A stretch of 60,000 bases of DNA from Takakia lepidozioides (GCA_030704615.1 CM060732.1:77297053-77357052), one strand, 5' to 3'; counted from the first letter of the stretch, positions 19,548-34,288 are shown. The notes: generated from the sequence alone by a model not told the origin. Made by a program: numbers and translations.

Positions 19548-22500
19548 ATGGGGGCGATTGGAGATGCCAATGACATGGAGCGGGCCGTAAGTGAGCTTCA
19601 ACATCCTTTACTAACGAGTACTAGGGACGAACCTCCCAAGCATGCAACGAAGCGCGGACATCGCGGGAAGCACAGAAGCCACCATAGATCAACGACGGAA
19701 GCTCCACCAAGTGTTGCATTCGCAATAATTGCTACACTCGTAGTTGCTTTGGGTCCTTTAACGATGGGGTTCTCGGTACGTCCACTCCTTGTTCTGGCTG
19801 TGTAAAAGAGGAAACAGTTATGCTTGACAGGTCTTTCATGTCGCAGATAGAAAATTCTGGCGATCATCCTGACATCTAGTGGTAGTCCTTCTTACATGCT
19901 GATGTTGATCTTGCCTCTTCTTCTGTTAGTTATCTCTGAAGTCTTCACTTTCTGTGCTATCTGCCTTCCAGGTGCTCTTCTCTTTAGTGTTGAAGGCAGG
20001 TTGGGCTGATCTTATTGATTTCAGAAAATTCTATCCAAATTGAAGGCCGGTAGAGAGACTTGTGCTTGTCAGGAACTAGAATACCCGCTGTATTTGAGAC
20101 TCTGGTAGAGCTGCACAATCCCTTGTGTCTTGCAAATAGGGGCATGTATAACATGTCAACTGACAGTCCACATGCTTCCTTTACAGAGTGGCACAATTAG
20201 AAAATGTAGCAGTTCTATTGAATTTGGTGCATTATGATGATTGGCAGCTTGGATACACATCGCCAACACAATCAGCAATGACAGAAGACCTTCACTTGAC
20301 CGTTTCTGAGGTAATTTCTGTACATATGAGTTTGTGTTCACAGTAGCACCAGAAACTTTGACAAATTTGTTTGCTCAGTTCTCAGCTCGGTTTTTATAGC
20401 CAGGGTGGTGCCTAACTAGGATGCCATTGTCTTGCAGTTTTCAACATTTGGCTCAATTCTGAATGTGGGAGCCATGCTCGGTGCAATTGCAAGTGGTCGA
20501 GTTGCCGACACACTTGGCCGGAAAGGGGTGTGTTTCCTCAACCAAACTTTTATGTTGCTTTCTCGAATCCAATTTTGGGTTGTTGAAGTTGGAATGGACT
20601 GTATACGAATTTATGTTCATGATCTTATCAGTTGACTTCTCAGTTCAAAAGCATATTTTAATTACCGGTGATGGGCATGGGGGACCAGGCGTTGATGGTG
20701 GCATTGGTGCCTGAGATGGTTGGCTGGCTCCTCATCGTATTGGCCCATGTGAACCCTCTAACTCTTTCTATTCCTCCTTCACTTGTAATAGTAGCTATTG
20801 TGCCGTGATATACCTCCATAGATCATGAAGTGCAATTCCAACTTCCAAGAGGTCGGGCTACATGTAAGGTGTGAAGCAAAAAGTGATGGACCCTGGAGAC
20901 AAATTAAGTTCATTAGTATGTCCATGGTATTTTGGTAACAAATCCATTTGGCACTGATTGGCGCACTTCATGTTTGAGACCAGCTAGAGTGAACTCACCA
21001 AATTGGAGAGGTTTTTGGAGCCTTTACACTTGGCGTAAACTTCTCTTCCATCTTTATGGATATGTTTAATGTCTTCAGGTTGCCAACAACAGCTGTATTG
21101 GAAATCTAAGTTGCACGAGTGTATTGGTCATTGAAAGAGGTAACTGACAAGTGAACTGTTGTGGTGCAGACTCCCATAAAATTAATTATCGCCAGAGTCC
21201 TTGTCGGCTTTGGTGTGGGCATCATCTCCTTCACGGTAAGTTTGTGTGAAACACCAGAAACTCATGTAGCTTGATGTTGAAGTTCCTGAATTGCTAGTGA
21301 GAGCTTGTGTAGTGAGCTCATGAAACATGCACATCACAAGCATTTTTCTATTTTGCTCTTTGAGTGTGTGCATGGCATGGCAGGCGTTTCTTCTTTGTAG
21401 ATATCACCTGGGTTGCTGCAAGTAGCACTCCCATTGATTGGTAAAGGTTCAGTTGGTGACGGCGATGTCTTTCAGACACGAGGCTGGCACTAGTAAAAGT
21501 ACATTGGAATGGATTATCCTTTCGTTCTTGAATCCAAATAGCGTAGTGATGAAGGAAAGTTCACATGTTGCTTGAATAACACCAAACCTGGTGGACACTT
21601 TGCAGGTGCCCATGTACATAGGGGAGATAGCACCCCGGCATCTTCGGGGTAGACTGGGAACCGCACATCAGGTAAGTCAAGTTCATTTTTGTGATACACC
21701 TGATATACTTTAATACTAATAATAATAACCTTGCACAAAACTGACACTGGTGCTCCTGTGGTAAAATTGATCAGCTTGCAGTCACAATTGGTGTGCTGCT
21801 GGCATATCTTTGCGGGATTTTTGTGAACTGGCGCACGCTTGCTGTTTTAGGTACTTGTTGAAGTCGACATTTTTGTTAGTAGAACTTCACATCCTTGGAT
21901 TGGAGGGTCATGGTATACATTAGTGGAGTAAAGTGTGTTTCTTTCTTCCCAAAAAAACCTGGTCTTCTTTAGGTGAGCACTTCAACAGTTAGCGCGTCTT
22001 ATTTTTTGAAGTCTGTGCAAGGATTTGTAGGCAGGGTCCTTATCATATTGCTTCCCAAGTGTGATGGATTGAGGATATGATTCGTGCAATGTTCAGTGCA
22101 AAAACCGGATGCAGATGCCGTAGAATGGGTTTGATTTCTCTTGCAGATTAAGGGTAAAGGGAGAGCGAGAAAGGGTTTTAAATGACACGACAGGTAGGAA
22201 TAACTTGTCTCATACGTGGGGCATGCAGGAGCCTTGCCAGAATTGGTGTTGGCAATTGGCCTCCTCTTCATTCCTGAAAGTCCGCGGTGGCTGGTAAGTA
22301 TTTATCTCTTGCTTACAGGTCAGTTTCAGCAACCATCAGAAGTTACAATGTAAAGGGGAAAGAGGGAAACTTAGTATTAGGCCAAAAAATGGAGTTTCAG
22401 TTAAGTGTCTGCAATGTGGGCAGGCTAAAGTTGGGCGAAAAGAGGAGCTTTCTTCATCTCTACAGAAACTACGTGGCAAAGACCACGACATCTCCAATGA

Positions 22501-25500
22501 AATCATGGAGATTCAGGTGTGTGCATTTTCACCTGACCTGTGCTTTGGATGCTAAGCACTTTCAGCCCATATAGGCATTGTTAATGGTTTCTGAGAAGAA
22601 AAGAGAGGGAATCATTTAGCCTTCTTCTCTTCATTTTTCCGTGTCTCTGCTGCGCCAAATTTCACATTTGTGTCAGTTCTGATTGTAATCAAATACAGTG
22701 ATAACCCTCTTATTAGCTCGATAAATTTCCTAAGAGTCGACTCTTTCACTCAGTAACGGTTCCCTGCTATTGTGCAGACTGGTTGGTAAGAGAAAGCTCC
22801 AGCTTGCTCTGGATGGGTGGTGCTGATGCACAGGTTGATGAGTAATGGGTGCAGGCTGTAGTGGAAGCCTCTTTCTCAATTCCCAGTGTGAGATGGATTG
22901 ATCTAATGCACCGCAAGCTGCTTCGTCCCCTTATTGTAAGCTACCACATTTATTCGTGTCCACTAGCATCAAGGGAATGTACTTTTGGTTGTGCAGTCTT
23001 AATTTAGATATTTGAACTTCATCAGTTGTCTGGCTAGGTTTGTGATTTATGAGGGGTGGAGGAGGTAGGTGTTGATTTGGTACATTTGTACTATGGGTCA
23101 ACAGCTGATGGGTATACTCTGGGGCTGAAGGCTGGTGTAGGCTTAATGGTCCTTCAACAATTCTCAGGAGTTAACGCTGTGATGCTGTACTCAAGTCATA
23201 TTTTTTCAACAGCTGGTAAGGTTTCTATCCATCATGTTTGTTTGCAACTGTCACTTCGCTCATTTTCAATCTGTTTACAATTTGTGCAGTTTCTCTTACA
23301 AGTAGGTAACTGGCTTTATCACTATCTTTCTTGCTGAGGCATAGTAGACATGCACATTTTAAACTGTTATCAAGATATGTCAAAGAAATTACAAGGAGGT
23401 ATCATGAATTATTCCCGTAACGGTCTACTTGTGGTATGTGTAAAATTCAGGTGTTTCAAATCCCAGTGTGGCCTCGCTTGCTTTGGCCTCCCTGCAGGTA
23501 CTCCATCATATCTTTGTGCAAACATGTTGTCTATGGGAGCACTCTACTATTCTACGGCTCAAAATTTCCAAACATTTCCCTCCCTCCAAATACAAATTGT
23601 TGGATGAACTAGATTATATACACTTTCATACATCATATGTTAGCTCTTTTGGCAGTCTTTCTCCTCCCCTAAACAGACAATCTAATACAACTTTTATGTT
23701 ACTGAAGGTGCATGGTACTTATTAGACACTTGACACTTGGTGGCAGCTGGCGATGACATTTGTAGCAGCAGGATTGATGGACAAGGCTGGACGACGTATC
23801 TTGCTCATGGTAAGCTGTGTGTCCATCATATCCATGATTGCAGAATTTATATTGTTATCCCTGTTTTGGTATGCCATGCAATCTAAGAAGATTTGGTGCA
23901 AGAAGGAAGTTGCTGGTCACAAGTTGTATGTGTGGCTGATGTTGTGGTTGCATGGAGTGTGTGTGCAGGTGTCTGCAGGAGGCATGGCCCTTACGAGTTT
24001 TCTTGTTGGTTTGTCCTTCTATTTACGAGTAAGGTTCTCCATCTTCTGTCTCTCTCATCACACACTTTTAGCAGAAACCTGAGGAATAGGAGAATAATAT
24101 GGAGACAAACATTCTTTCCCTCTTTATTTTCCTTAGTATGGCCTATGACTGAATCCATATGGCAATCTGCATCGGTCATAAGGGTCTCCAACAGGCTAAG
24201 AAACTCAGCCTCATTTGGAACTTCACACAAGTCCCTGCCGTACGTGATAGGAGTTACAACAGTTCCTTACAGTGCGTGTACGTTGCGCTTGCACTTAAAT
24301 ATTCAAGTTGTTACCTCAGTTGCTTCTCCTTCCTATTATTCATCTTATATCTGAAGGGCTTGGTGCTAGGTGACAGTGTTGCTGACAGTAGGTTGTTTTG
24401 GTGTTGCAGGGTCTAGACCATATGTCATCATCCATGGATATCTTCATTCGTATGCTTGCGCTGATTAGCCTGCTGGTAAGTAGCTTGCCTTTCTTATGCT
24501 TTGTTTCTTGAATACAACACAATCTGCATCCAAGGCCTACTCTGAATGTCCATCAGGTGTTAATAATCTGATTTAGAGCAGAGAAGGCTTGAAGGGGGAA
24601 GCAAGATGCCGGGAATCAGTTGTTTATCTCCTCCTCACAAGTACTATCTTGGAAACTGTCCAGCATTGTCGTATATATATTTGATTCCTATGGTGGGTCT
24701 GCAGGTATATACTGCAGCATTCTCATTAGGCATGGGGGCTATTCCCTGGATCATTATGTCCGAGGTACGCTCCTGGCTTTTCAAGTTAGTGTTGGTTGAA
24801 CGTACTTGAGTTTGAAGTCTCTTGTGGCTGAAAAGTGCAGGTCAATTTTGACACTTAAGTCCACATGATGACAAGGAGGTGTGGGTGTGTTGGTGGGGTA
24901 TAGATTTTCCCAGCGCATGTGAAAGGGATGGCAGGTAGTTTCGCAACTCTGGTCAACTGGTTGTGCTCCTATGCTGTCACAATGGTATTCAACTCCTTGC
25001 TCCTGTGGAGTTCTGCAGGTATACTCCTCTGCAGATGAACACGTTTGTCAAATTTCCTTCTTTTGATCTCCTTTTCTGAACTTGAGTTGGTAATAATTAG
25101 ATAGCATACGCTGTCGTGGTTGTTCTCCTTGGTGTAGAAGATGCAGAAACTATTGAAGGTTCAGCATGCACTGGTTCTGTTTATATGGGGCTGATGATTT
25201 GGGAGCATGTAATGAAGAATGATAGCAATGTGTCTGTAGAAGTGACATACTTTCTCACATGGCAGTAGGAACTGAACTGTTCTTTTAAGTGTTCATATGA
25301 AAGAAAAGCACTGGTGGCTTTGGTTACTGATATCATGGAGATTCAACTGTTGTTAGTGGGAAGGCATCCAACCCTGGCCTTCCCTTCGTCGTCCAAAGCA
25401 GGAATGGATGTTCAACAAATTCTGTCCTGAGTTATGACTGACATACAAAAGGACATGAGCACTAGGGATGATGTCACCAGCAGTACAATTTTCAACTGCA

Positions 25501-25675
25501 ATATTGAAGATAAAATCTATCTGCAAACTTTTGTCACTGACAGTGCTCAATTCTGAGTGCAGGGTCCTTCTGGATGTTTGGAGCAGAGTGCTTAGCCACA
25601 GTAGTATTTGTAATGCTTTATGTGCCAGAAACTCGAGGTCGGACCCTGGAGCAAATTGAAGCTTCATTCGGCTAA
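19548..25675 (+). CDS. ERD6-like monosaccharide transporter (18 exons, 498 aa)
   Basis: Major-facilitator sugar carrier of the plant ERD6-like group, usually a tonoplast proton-coupled sugar exporter. Exons: 19548-19775, 20248-20310, 20438-20527, 20689-20748, 21170-21235, 21606-21671, 21775-21850, 22229-22293, 22424-22516, 22855-22935, 23131-23215, 23451-23497, 23747-23809, 23969-24028, 24410-24475, 24705-24764, 24904-25018, 25563-25675. All have GT-AG borders and compatible phases; the sum is 1497 nt with no internal stop. Signatures: His/Lys-rich cytosolic N-terminus with LxxxLL at residues 17-22, [44 protein letters not shown] and [16 protein letters not shown]. Length is normal for the group. 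The LxxxLL fits the vacuolar sorting signal known in Arabidopsis ESL1; location is inferred. Confidence 0.9.
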
Positions 25676-27230
25676 GAGAGAGAAAAAAGGAGTGCATTCC
25701 AACCTACTTGTGTGAAGATCAGTCTTCAGTGTGGTGGATTGATCACAGTTGCAGTGATGCATGAAAGGCAGCCAGAAGATCCACGAGCTTACCACCCACG
25801 AAGCTAACGACATTGTCCCACTTCAATGATGTTTGGTTGTAGTAGTTTTTGCCACAGTTTCAGCCAAGCTGAGCAAGAGGTAGTTTCGTAGTTTCCTCTT
25901 ATTCTCGCCAACCATGAGCAAGGCTCCGGGGCTGCAAAGAGAACTCTATGGGAAGTGGTTTAAGAATCACTGCAAGCAAGGAGTCAAAGGTTATTCATGT
26001 GATGAAGAACAATGGCACAAAATACTGCAGACAGCGGGCTCACAATGAGTTTTATCACTCGTACCGTGAGACATGAACAGTTTCCTCTGTACTGAGATAT
26101 TTTGCACTCGGAGCTGTTCTTCTTCATTGTTCGCCATATGTAGCGTATCTGTAACCGTCAGGGTGGAAATTTTCATAATAAGCGCAGCTATTGCCTGAAT
26201 TTCATACAACCCACCGCGGGATTTACCAAGTGTTCTTTTCGCGTAGACCACCCTCAGTCCCAACCTTTTCTGTTGTTCGCAGCATATGAGCATACCCAAT
26301 GTATGGACTCTCCTTCTAAGGATTGCTCGACTAGATGTTGGTCACAGCTTTGCAACATTCTAGTGAGATCATCACAGGTTCTCTTTTAGGAAGTTTATGG
26401 TATATTATACTGGGTCATGCTTCAGAATTACTGCCTGGCTTTCTCCCTGTATAAGACTGATCCGGGTATGAGGACCAGGGGACCTCCAATTGGGAATACT
26501 GCTGACCGTGTGGTTGTTGTGTCTGAGATTGACAGTTCACAAGTCATCTAGCGCTGCTGTGTTTTCTTTCTGGAAAACGTCTTGTGATGTTGACCAACAC
26601 TGGCAGCACAGTTATGTGTTCAGAATCTGACAACTAATTTAAGGCAATCTCTCATCTGCCTCTGTATCCTTTTGCCTCTAGATTGGCAGCATTGCCTGCT
26701 ACAACTTTAACAGCAGTGGACTCGCCACAATTTCAGATTTGTGTACACATACTTCAGTTATCAATACGGAGCTTCTATGTCTTTAGCGTACACTCATTCT
26801 GTGTGAGGGGTCCTATGTGGACCTCCTGACCAACAACAACAAGCGTCCCAAATCGGGCTACCAAACAGACGTGAATACACTCATCAATTGACATCCATGG
26901 AGAACTGCACCGCCACAATCAGGCACTTCGGAAGCGACGTCTGTGAGTGACCATGTGTAAGCTTTCTTTGCTCTCTTCCGCACTCTCTCACTATCGCTCT
27001 TTCACCACGGCCCAATTCGAAACCTACTTACATTGAAGTGACGATTGAGAGTCTGGGCTCCAGAAAATACAAACGTATGATTTGCAAATTAGGGTTTGGA
27101 GGCCCTCCAAATTGCTACAAGGGATAGAGATTGCTGCTGCTTAGTAAAGGGAGCTTAGTCGGGCCCAGTTCAATGAGTCAGTTACAGTGGATAGCAACCA
27201 TCCTACACACTGGAAGTCAGCATTGCAGAT
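25676..27230. other. Spacer with a decayed GTS1-like exon fragment near 26755-26935
   Basis: Mostly featureless. From about 26755 to 26935 the plus strand resembles the final exon and adjacent 3' sequence of the GTS1 gene at 36413-36680 as they appear on the plus strand: AGTTATCAATA, CTCCTGACCAACA, ACCAAACAGAC, CACTCAT and GGAGAACTGCAC occur in the same order. It is short and strongly diverged, so an old pseudogene fragment in the minus orientation is likely. Confidence 0.4.
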
Positions 27231-29722
27231 TTGAAAAGCTGGAGAAGGTGCAGCCATGTCAGTGTTGTTTGGAAATGCTCGAGAAGGAGCTGCCGTGGCA
27301 GCGGGTGTAATGAGCATAGTACGCCTGGCATCCTGTACATGTTCTCTTGGCACCTTGGGGTGGCCTCAGAAGCCTCCTCGAGGCTACGCTGTCTCAGAGT
27401 TTCACAGACGTGTGGGCTGTGCACGCTGTACGGAATCCATGTGCATTTCCCGGACAGCATTGCAGTGGGATTTGTTTCGGACAGTTTCAAGCCGATTGCT
27501 GGTGGGTGGAGAACAGTAGAGGAAGACCAAGTTCATGTACAGGAGGATGAGCAAGGATGCCACATACGTAAATATCTAAAGAAGCTTTGGAACGAATATT
27601 TGGCAGAAAATAGAGAAAGGGAGAAGCTTTGGAAGGAACATTTTGCAAACCCAAGTCCATGGTGGGTCAATCGAGGCAGACAGATTCATTCTAGAGGACC
27701 AGATTTCAAGTTCAAGAGGGGTCTCGAGGGTCTACGGATTGGTAGCTATAAGAAACCGCTATGTGTGGATGGGCAATTGAAAGCTGCAACACAGTTGTGG
27801 GAGTCAGGCACCCGCACCATGACGAACGATGATGAAAGATGTGGGGATGTGAGGACACTATGTAAGGGAGGACAACTGAAGGAGGCGTTGCAGATTTTGA
27901 AGCAAGAAGGCATTTCCGCTGACTCCAATACTTATGTCTGTCTCTTGCAGCAGTGCATCAAGATGAAATGCCTAGCAGAGGGAAAACAGGTGCATGCCCA
28001 CATTGTCCACAGTGGGTTCGAGCCAGACATCTTTCTGCACAACACCCTCATCGATATGTACGCCAAGTGCGGGAGCGTTGTGGATGCACGCCGAGTATTT
28101 GACAAAATGCTTCAACGAGGTTTGGTTACCTGGACTACCAATGATAGCAGGATATGCCAAGCAGGGATATTGTAGGGAGGCCTTCGAGACCTATGAGCAA
28201 ATGATTCGGGAAGGGGTGAAGCCCAACCAGGTCACGTTCGTTTGCGTTCTCAAGGCGTGTGCCAGCATGGCAGCTCTGGAAAAAGGCGAAAAAGTCCATG
28301 CTGACATTATGAGAGCTGGAATTGTTCCAAATATCATCTTGGACACTACCCTTGTGGACATGTATGCCAAATGTGGAAGCATCCAGGATGCGAAAGGAGT
28401 GTTCAACAATATGGCTGAACAAAATTTGGTATCTTGGAATGCAATGATCACATGATTCGCCCAGCATGGGTGTGGGATGGAGGCTATTGAAGCCTATGAG
28501 CAGATGATACGGAAAGGGGTGAAGCACAACCAAGTCACGTTCGTTTGCGTTCTCAAGGCGTGTGTGAGCGTGATGGCCCTGGAAATGGGCAAAAAGGTCC
28601 ATGCTGACATTGTGAAAGCTGGGATTGTGCCAAATATCATCTTGGACACTACCCTTGTGGACATGTATGCCAAATGTGGGAGCATTGAGGATGCAAAGGG
28701 AGTGTTCGAGAGGATGCCTGAAAGAAATGTGGTGTCATGGAGTGCGATGATGGCTGGGTATGCCCAGCATGGGCGTGGGCTTGAGGCCTTGGAGACCTAT
28801 GAGCAAATGATACAGGCAAGGGTGAATCCTGACCAAGTCACATATGTTTCCATCTGCAATGCATGTGGCAGCCTGGCAGCCTTGGAAAAAGGCAAAGAGG
28901 TCCATGCTGACATTGTGAAAGCTGGAATTGTAGGAAGCATAACTTTAGACAATACCATTGTGGACATGTATGCCAAATGCGGGAGCATCGAGGATGCAAA
29001 GGAAGTTTTCAACAATATGGCTGAACGAAATGTGGTGTCATGGAGTGTGATGATTGCAGGTCATTCCCATCATGGGCGTAGGATGGAGGCTTTGGAGACC
29101 TATGAGAAAATGATGAGGGAAGGGGTGAAGCCTGACCAGGTCACATTTATTTGTGTTTGCAATGCTTGTGAACTCTGGAGCTCTGGAACAAGCCAAAGAG
29201 GTGCATGCTGATATCATGAATTCGGGGATTGTGCCAAATATCATCTTGGACACTACCCTCATGGACATGTATGCCAAATGTGGGAGCATCGAGAATGCAA
29301 AGGAAGTGTTCAACAATATGGCTGAACGAGATGTGGTGTCATGGAACGCTATGATGAAAGGGTATACCCAGCAGGGGTGTGCGATGGAGGCTTTGGAGAC
29401 CTATGAGCAAATGATATGGGAAGGGGTGAAGCCCAACCAGGTCACATTTGTTTGTGTTTGCAATGCGTGTGCCAGCCTGGCAACCCTGGAGAAAGGCAAA
29501 GAGGTCCATGCTGACATCATGAAAGCTGGAATTGTACCAGATATGATTTTGAGCAATACCCTTCTGGACATGTATGCCAAATGTGGGAGCATTGAGATAG
29601 CAAAGGGAGTGTTCAAAAACATGGTTGAACAAGATGTGGTATCATGGAACACGATGATCACAGCCCTCCAAGAGCCCCTTGTGGGTCCCCCCACCAGGGG
29701 GTGGAATGGAAACTCAGCCTGA
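27231..29722 (+). pseudogene. PPR gene with three lesions, no DYW end
   Basis: About 2.5 kb of PPR coding sequence, close paralogue of 41657-44269. After an N-terminal part (REREKLWKEHFANPSPWW, GPDFKFKRG, SYKKPLCVDGQLKAA) come PPR motifs in roughly 101-residue triplets: VDMYAKCGSI, NNMAERNVVSW, IAGHSHHGRRMEALETYEKM, GVKPDQVTF. Lesions: frameshift near 28134, in-frame TGA at 28453-28455 (where paralogues have a Gly codon) and frameshift near 29168. The PPR array runs out at about 29670 in unrelated sequence ending at a stop, so E and DYW domains are absent. It lacks the intron inferred upstream of the intact gene. Plant PPR proteins of this class bind organellar RNA. This copy is almost certainly dead. 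Confidence 0.85.
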
Positions 29723-32400
29723 AAATGAGCTCTCGTATAACTGGTTACAGGCTATAATTGTTGATGAACAGTGTTGATCTCGATCGTGCTCGAAAACAAA
29801 ACGCGGATGCCTGTACTGCTGTATCAGCTCCTAATTTGGCCATGGATGTGACACCTGGCTGTTGTTGGGCAGCACAGTCATTTTCAAAGTGAGAGAGAGT
29901 ACATATCCTGCAGGGAGAGGGTGCCAGGTGAGTGTTTTATGCAGGGGGTCTTCTTCATATGTTCCAGAACCTGGGAAAGACAGGTTGGATTGTTTTTATC
30001 CCCTCATATATTTTCCTGTCTTTATGTGTTCTCTAATCATGTTCTCTACCTAACCAAAATCGTGTGACCATGTCTAGTTGTTGTGCTCATATTGGTCTCG
30101 TGGTTTCGGTCATGTTTTCGGTCTTTGCCTAGATCCTAACCATCTGGCACACGTATACAGTGTTTATTGATGAAAGCACAAACAAAAATGAGCAGTCAAG
30201 GCCAGGAATCCCTTGGCAAATACATGGGGTGTTTGGTTATTAACTTAAGTTGTTGTGGTCTGTGGCAGTGCCACGGCACAATCTATGTGCAATTTGCAAT
30301 GCAACAAGGCACGTTTCTCTCAGTCTCCATTTTAGAGAATGTTAAGATGTGAGTAGTGAAAGTCCTTATCATTATACTTTTGAGTGCCATACATGAGGAA
30401 GTCATGTGGATTGCATGAGTATGGGGACAGCACTGACAGTTTGTAGTTGTGCAGGTGGAGGCTGAATCTTTGTTTGCAAGATTGAACTCCTGTTGGTAGT
30501 GTCGTGCAAGGTTCCCTTTTCAACCCACCTGTGTGTTGGGCACTGTGCAAGAGTCAGAGAAGGCCAAAGATCTTCTGCAACACTTTGACCCAAGTGTAAG
30601 CAAAGGCCACAGGAGTCTCCAGAGCTCAACCTGTAGGTAAGTTTACTTGTTGGCAACAAGACTGGATGCTAATGATACAGACAAACATGCATGCAAGTTG
30701 ACGTGGTGAGAAGTGAGAAGGGTGATGGATGGCTGCAGGATGGGCACATAAGAGATCTGTGAATTGCATGATAAAGCAAATAAACACCCAGGTTATCGGC
30801 CTCCAGTGAGAAATAATTCCATAACATAAGTTGGCGGTCCATGGAGTTGACATGCGAGCTCCTATTCAGTCTCAATATATCTTTCCTATAGCAGAGTTGC
30901 CAGCAATGAAGACCTTCACATGAAGAAGGCCCATGATGGATGAAAGAAACCATGCCCCACCCTTTGCTCCCCATTGACTGAGCAGCCAACTTGTCTTCCA
31001 TCCCACAACGGGCACACCGGAATTTTTACAAATCAGTTGGTATTGTATGATGTCCTTCTGGAACTTGAGTTGGCCAACTGTTCCGTAAAGAAGGCAAGAC
31101 CCTGCTAACAGGATCCAATAATGGCATCATCCAGTAAGGTTTTGCAAAGGAGATTTAAAGCAACCTTGACTCCCTAGGGTAACAGAGAGTTCATGTGGCT
31201 TTTGTGGCTTCTGCTCTGTGTACTTTGTTCCCTACATGATCAGGTTGGAACATACTTGCAATTCATGGAATGGATCCAGTATGGTGTACCTATGAACAAC
31301 AGATTTTCCAATAAGCTTACATCCAGATTATCCAAGTCCAAGAAAGACCCATCAATCTCTTCTATCCAAAACAGCCATAAGCTCCTGTACAAAACCTCTC
31401 CAGTTGAAGACAGTGATCTTTGCTTGTCTTAATACAAGCAGGGCGGACCGTCAGTTCCAGATTTTGCAACCCCTTGTAACCCACCTGTCTCTGCATCTCA
31501 AAACATAAAACTTTCTCAACGATTTGATGCACAGAAGGAGATTCCTCTCGAACACTCCTCACCAACACATCCAAAGGCAGAGTTGAGAGATGCATAGGCA
31601 ACTCCTGAAAAATGTGAACTCCCGCCGCCCATTTGTTAGTGACACGCACCTAACCACTGGTGACCTGATCCCACACACTTCTGACAGTTCCCAATGAATT
31701 GCCAAAGGTCGACAGACCCCACAATGGAAAGAAATCACATGCCATAGCCCAGTATGTTTGAAGCTTTTTCCTTCTCTAATTTACCCAACAGTCATCTTCC
31801 ATCCTCCGATTAGGTATTGGAGGAGGGGTATGTTCTTGATATTTTTTGAGATTTTAGTCCTGGAATGCTTTTTGAGCGAAGGACATGAGGTGTAGGAGTG
31901 AAAATGTGTGTGCGAGGAGTTTATTTTAGCCTCACCGAAAAAGCTATCCACATGGGATGATGAGCAACTTCCTTGAAATGGGATTGGCGGTCTGCAAATT
32001 CGCCCTGTGCGGTAGTTTACCACACTGTCAGGTGGACCGGTAATAGCGTGTCGTAAGGCGGCAGAGAAACTCCCCCATCTCTTTCACCAACAAACAACAA
32101 ACAACAAACGTCAAGAGTTTTTGAAGGACCTTGAAGACTGAACACCTGCAGAGACTCAAAATTGGATCGCACTTTCTTGCACGTCTCCCTAGTGACGATC
32201 ATTTCGAAGTCTTCTAGTTCGAGAGGGTTTCGCAGTCCTTGGCTGTGTCTTGCAGGAATAATTTCTCGTCTCTTCTTAAGGGATCTGCAGAGTTCTTTTG
32301 TACTTGGGGTCGCTGTGTTGAAGAAATTGGTAGCTAGTATCTGTCGATTCAGATCGTTGTTCGAGTTTGTTTGCAATCTTTGGATTATAGTAGGATTTGA
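29723..32400. other. Spacer without recognised genes
   Basis: Several open frames of 60-110 codons occur on both strands (for example minus 31362-31649 and minus 30669-31001), but none shows a family I can name. An old LINE remnant on the minus strand is possible. The region just before 32401 may hold the NFU gene's 5' UTR. Confidence 0.3.
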
Positions 32401-34256
32401 ATGATGCAGACAGAGAGGATGCAAGCGCATGTAGTAACAGCTGTAGGACCGAGTTCCCACAGCAGGGGACAACAGCATGGTGGGCCTTGTTGCTCATCGC
32501 AGGAGCCTTCTTCCTCGTTATCCATGCCAAGGTTTTCTCGTACGAAGGTAAGCATCTTCAATCTGCCGCATGGATGTCAGCACGTGAATTAGCATTGAGG
32601 AGGCAGATAATTCGCAGAGTCTGGCGGCCAGGTTTGAGTTAGGTCGGTATGCGTCGTGGGGGGGGTGAAAAAAGAAACTCATCGCCCATCTATTGGTACT
32701 TCAACTTTGGGAATGATAAGAGGGTAAAGTGGTTAGCCATCCAAGGCAAGGAAGAATGAAGATTGAATATACAGAGTAAAGACTACAACAAAATTGGGAA
32801 GGCAAACTAGACAATGAAGAAACAAACAAGGAGGATTGGAAGGAGATGTTGGCAGGGGAACGAGAACCCGATTTCCACTATTTTGGTCTATCTTAGGGTC
32901 TGAGGTGAAAACGCCCCCCACTCATACACAGGCACTGCTTCTTGGGATGGTTGAGCAGGGCCAAAAATTTAGCGTGGGAACGGTGGCGTCATGGAGGTCA
33001 GAAATGTTGGGGAAGATTACTCTGCACTTCAGTGGCCATGTGGCTCTGCCTGTACAAACCCGCAAACATAGAGGTATCCAGTGCTGTAGAGCACTACTTC
33101 CTCTTCACCTATGTATGGGCTTCTCCATGACTTCCACACCAGTCAAGACCATTTGAATTTGAGTGTAAGTTGTTTGAGAACTTGCTTGATTGTCAAAGCA
33201 ATAGTTTGCTCGGATTTCTGCTTCTTCTTCTAAGCCTTGCAAGTCATTTCCTTAGGATTTTCCTGAGGCGCAAAATAATACAGACAGAAATGCTCTGATC
33301 AAAGCTATGTCCAAAATTTTACTTTGTTTGGAGAAATAGGAAAGTTGCATCTGGTCAAATGTTTTCTTTTTCATATGTGTAGGTGCTTGTTAGTGTGGAG
33401 TGGTAGAGCTGTATGCTAGTAATGATAATGGCTCCTGCCCACTGGCATTGGCCTCAGCCACCCTTCTGCATTCCCACATGCCAGACTGCTGTGTGAAGCT
33501 TTGTGCTGTCAATAGGACCCCAAGATGTGAAATGAAGAGTCGAAAATGTAGGACATCCCCCGCTTTCCATCAGCTTCAGAAGTTATAGACCAGAGTTTCA
33601 ACTGTATGACTAATTCCATTCTGTCTAAATTGAGTTTGTTGTCAAGCCGGCCATGTCCAGGAGAGGAACTGTCAAGGGTATTATGATCATCGAGATTGTA
33701 TCTGTTGGGGACAATGTACATGGTGAAAGACTGAAAATGGGCATGGTGACCATGGCTATTGTGTCGAAATGGGACTTAACATTCTACATGCTTGTTTGTG
33801 TATGTCATGCAGCACTGGAAGCAGTTGCTGCCCCACAAGCAGAAACGGAGAGCTTGGAATTAACTGAGAAGAATGTGGAGAAGATTCTAGATGAAGTCCG
33901 TCCATACCTCATGTCTGATGGGGGCAATGTGGCGCTTCATGAGATAGATGGCTTAGTGGTGAAGCTAAAATTACAAGGGGCGTGTGGGTCATGCCCTAGC
34001 TCCATGACGACCATGAAGATGGGGATTGAGCGGCGTTTAATTGAGAAGATTCCTGAAATCATTGGCGTGGAGCAAGTCATGGATGAAGAGACCGGCCTTG
34101 CTCTTAATGAAGAGAATGTTGATGCGGTATGTACCGGAAGTAAAAGCAAGTTGAGCTGTTGGTCTTGTTTTGGGCTGCTTGTTGGGGGGCCCACTTTCTT
34201 TCTTGTGTCCTGCTTTAACATTAGCTCTTTGAGCTTCCCACGGACATTATAAGGTT

Positions 34257-34288
<32 letters not shown>

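Noticed and set aside
30669-31649. Minus-strand frames as a LINE or other gene
   Set aside because: Weak impression of LINE-like wording only; no RT motif or zinc motif that I could defend.
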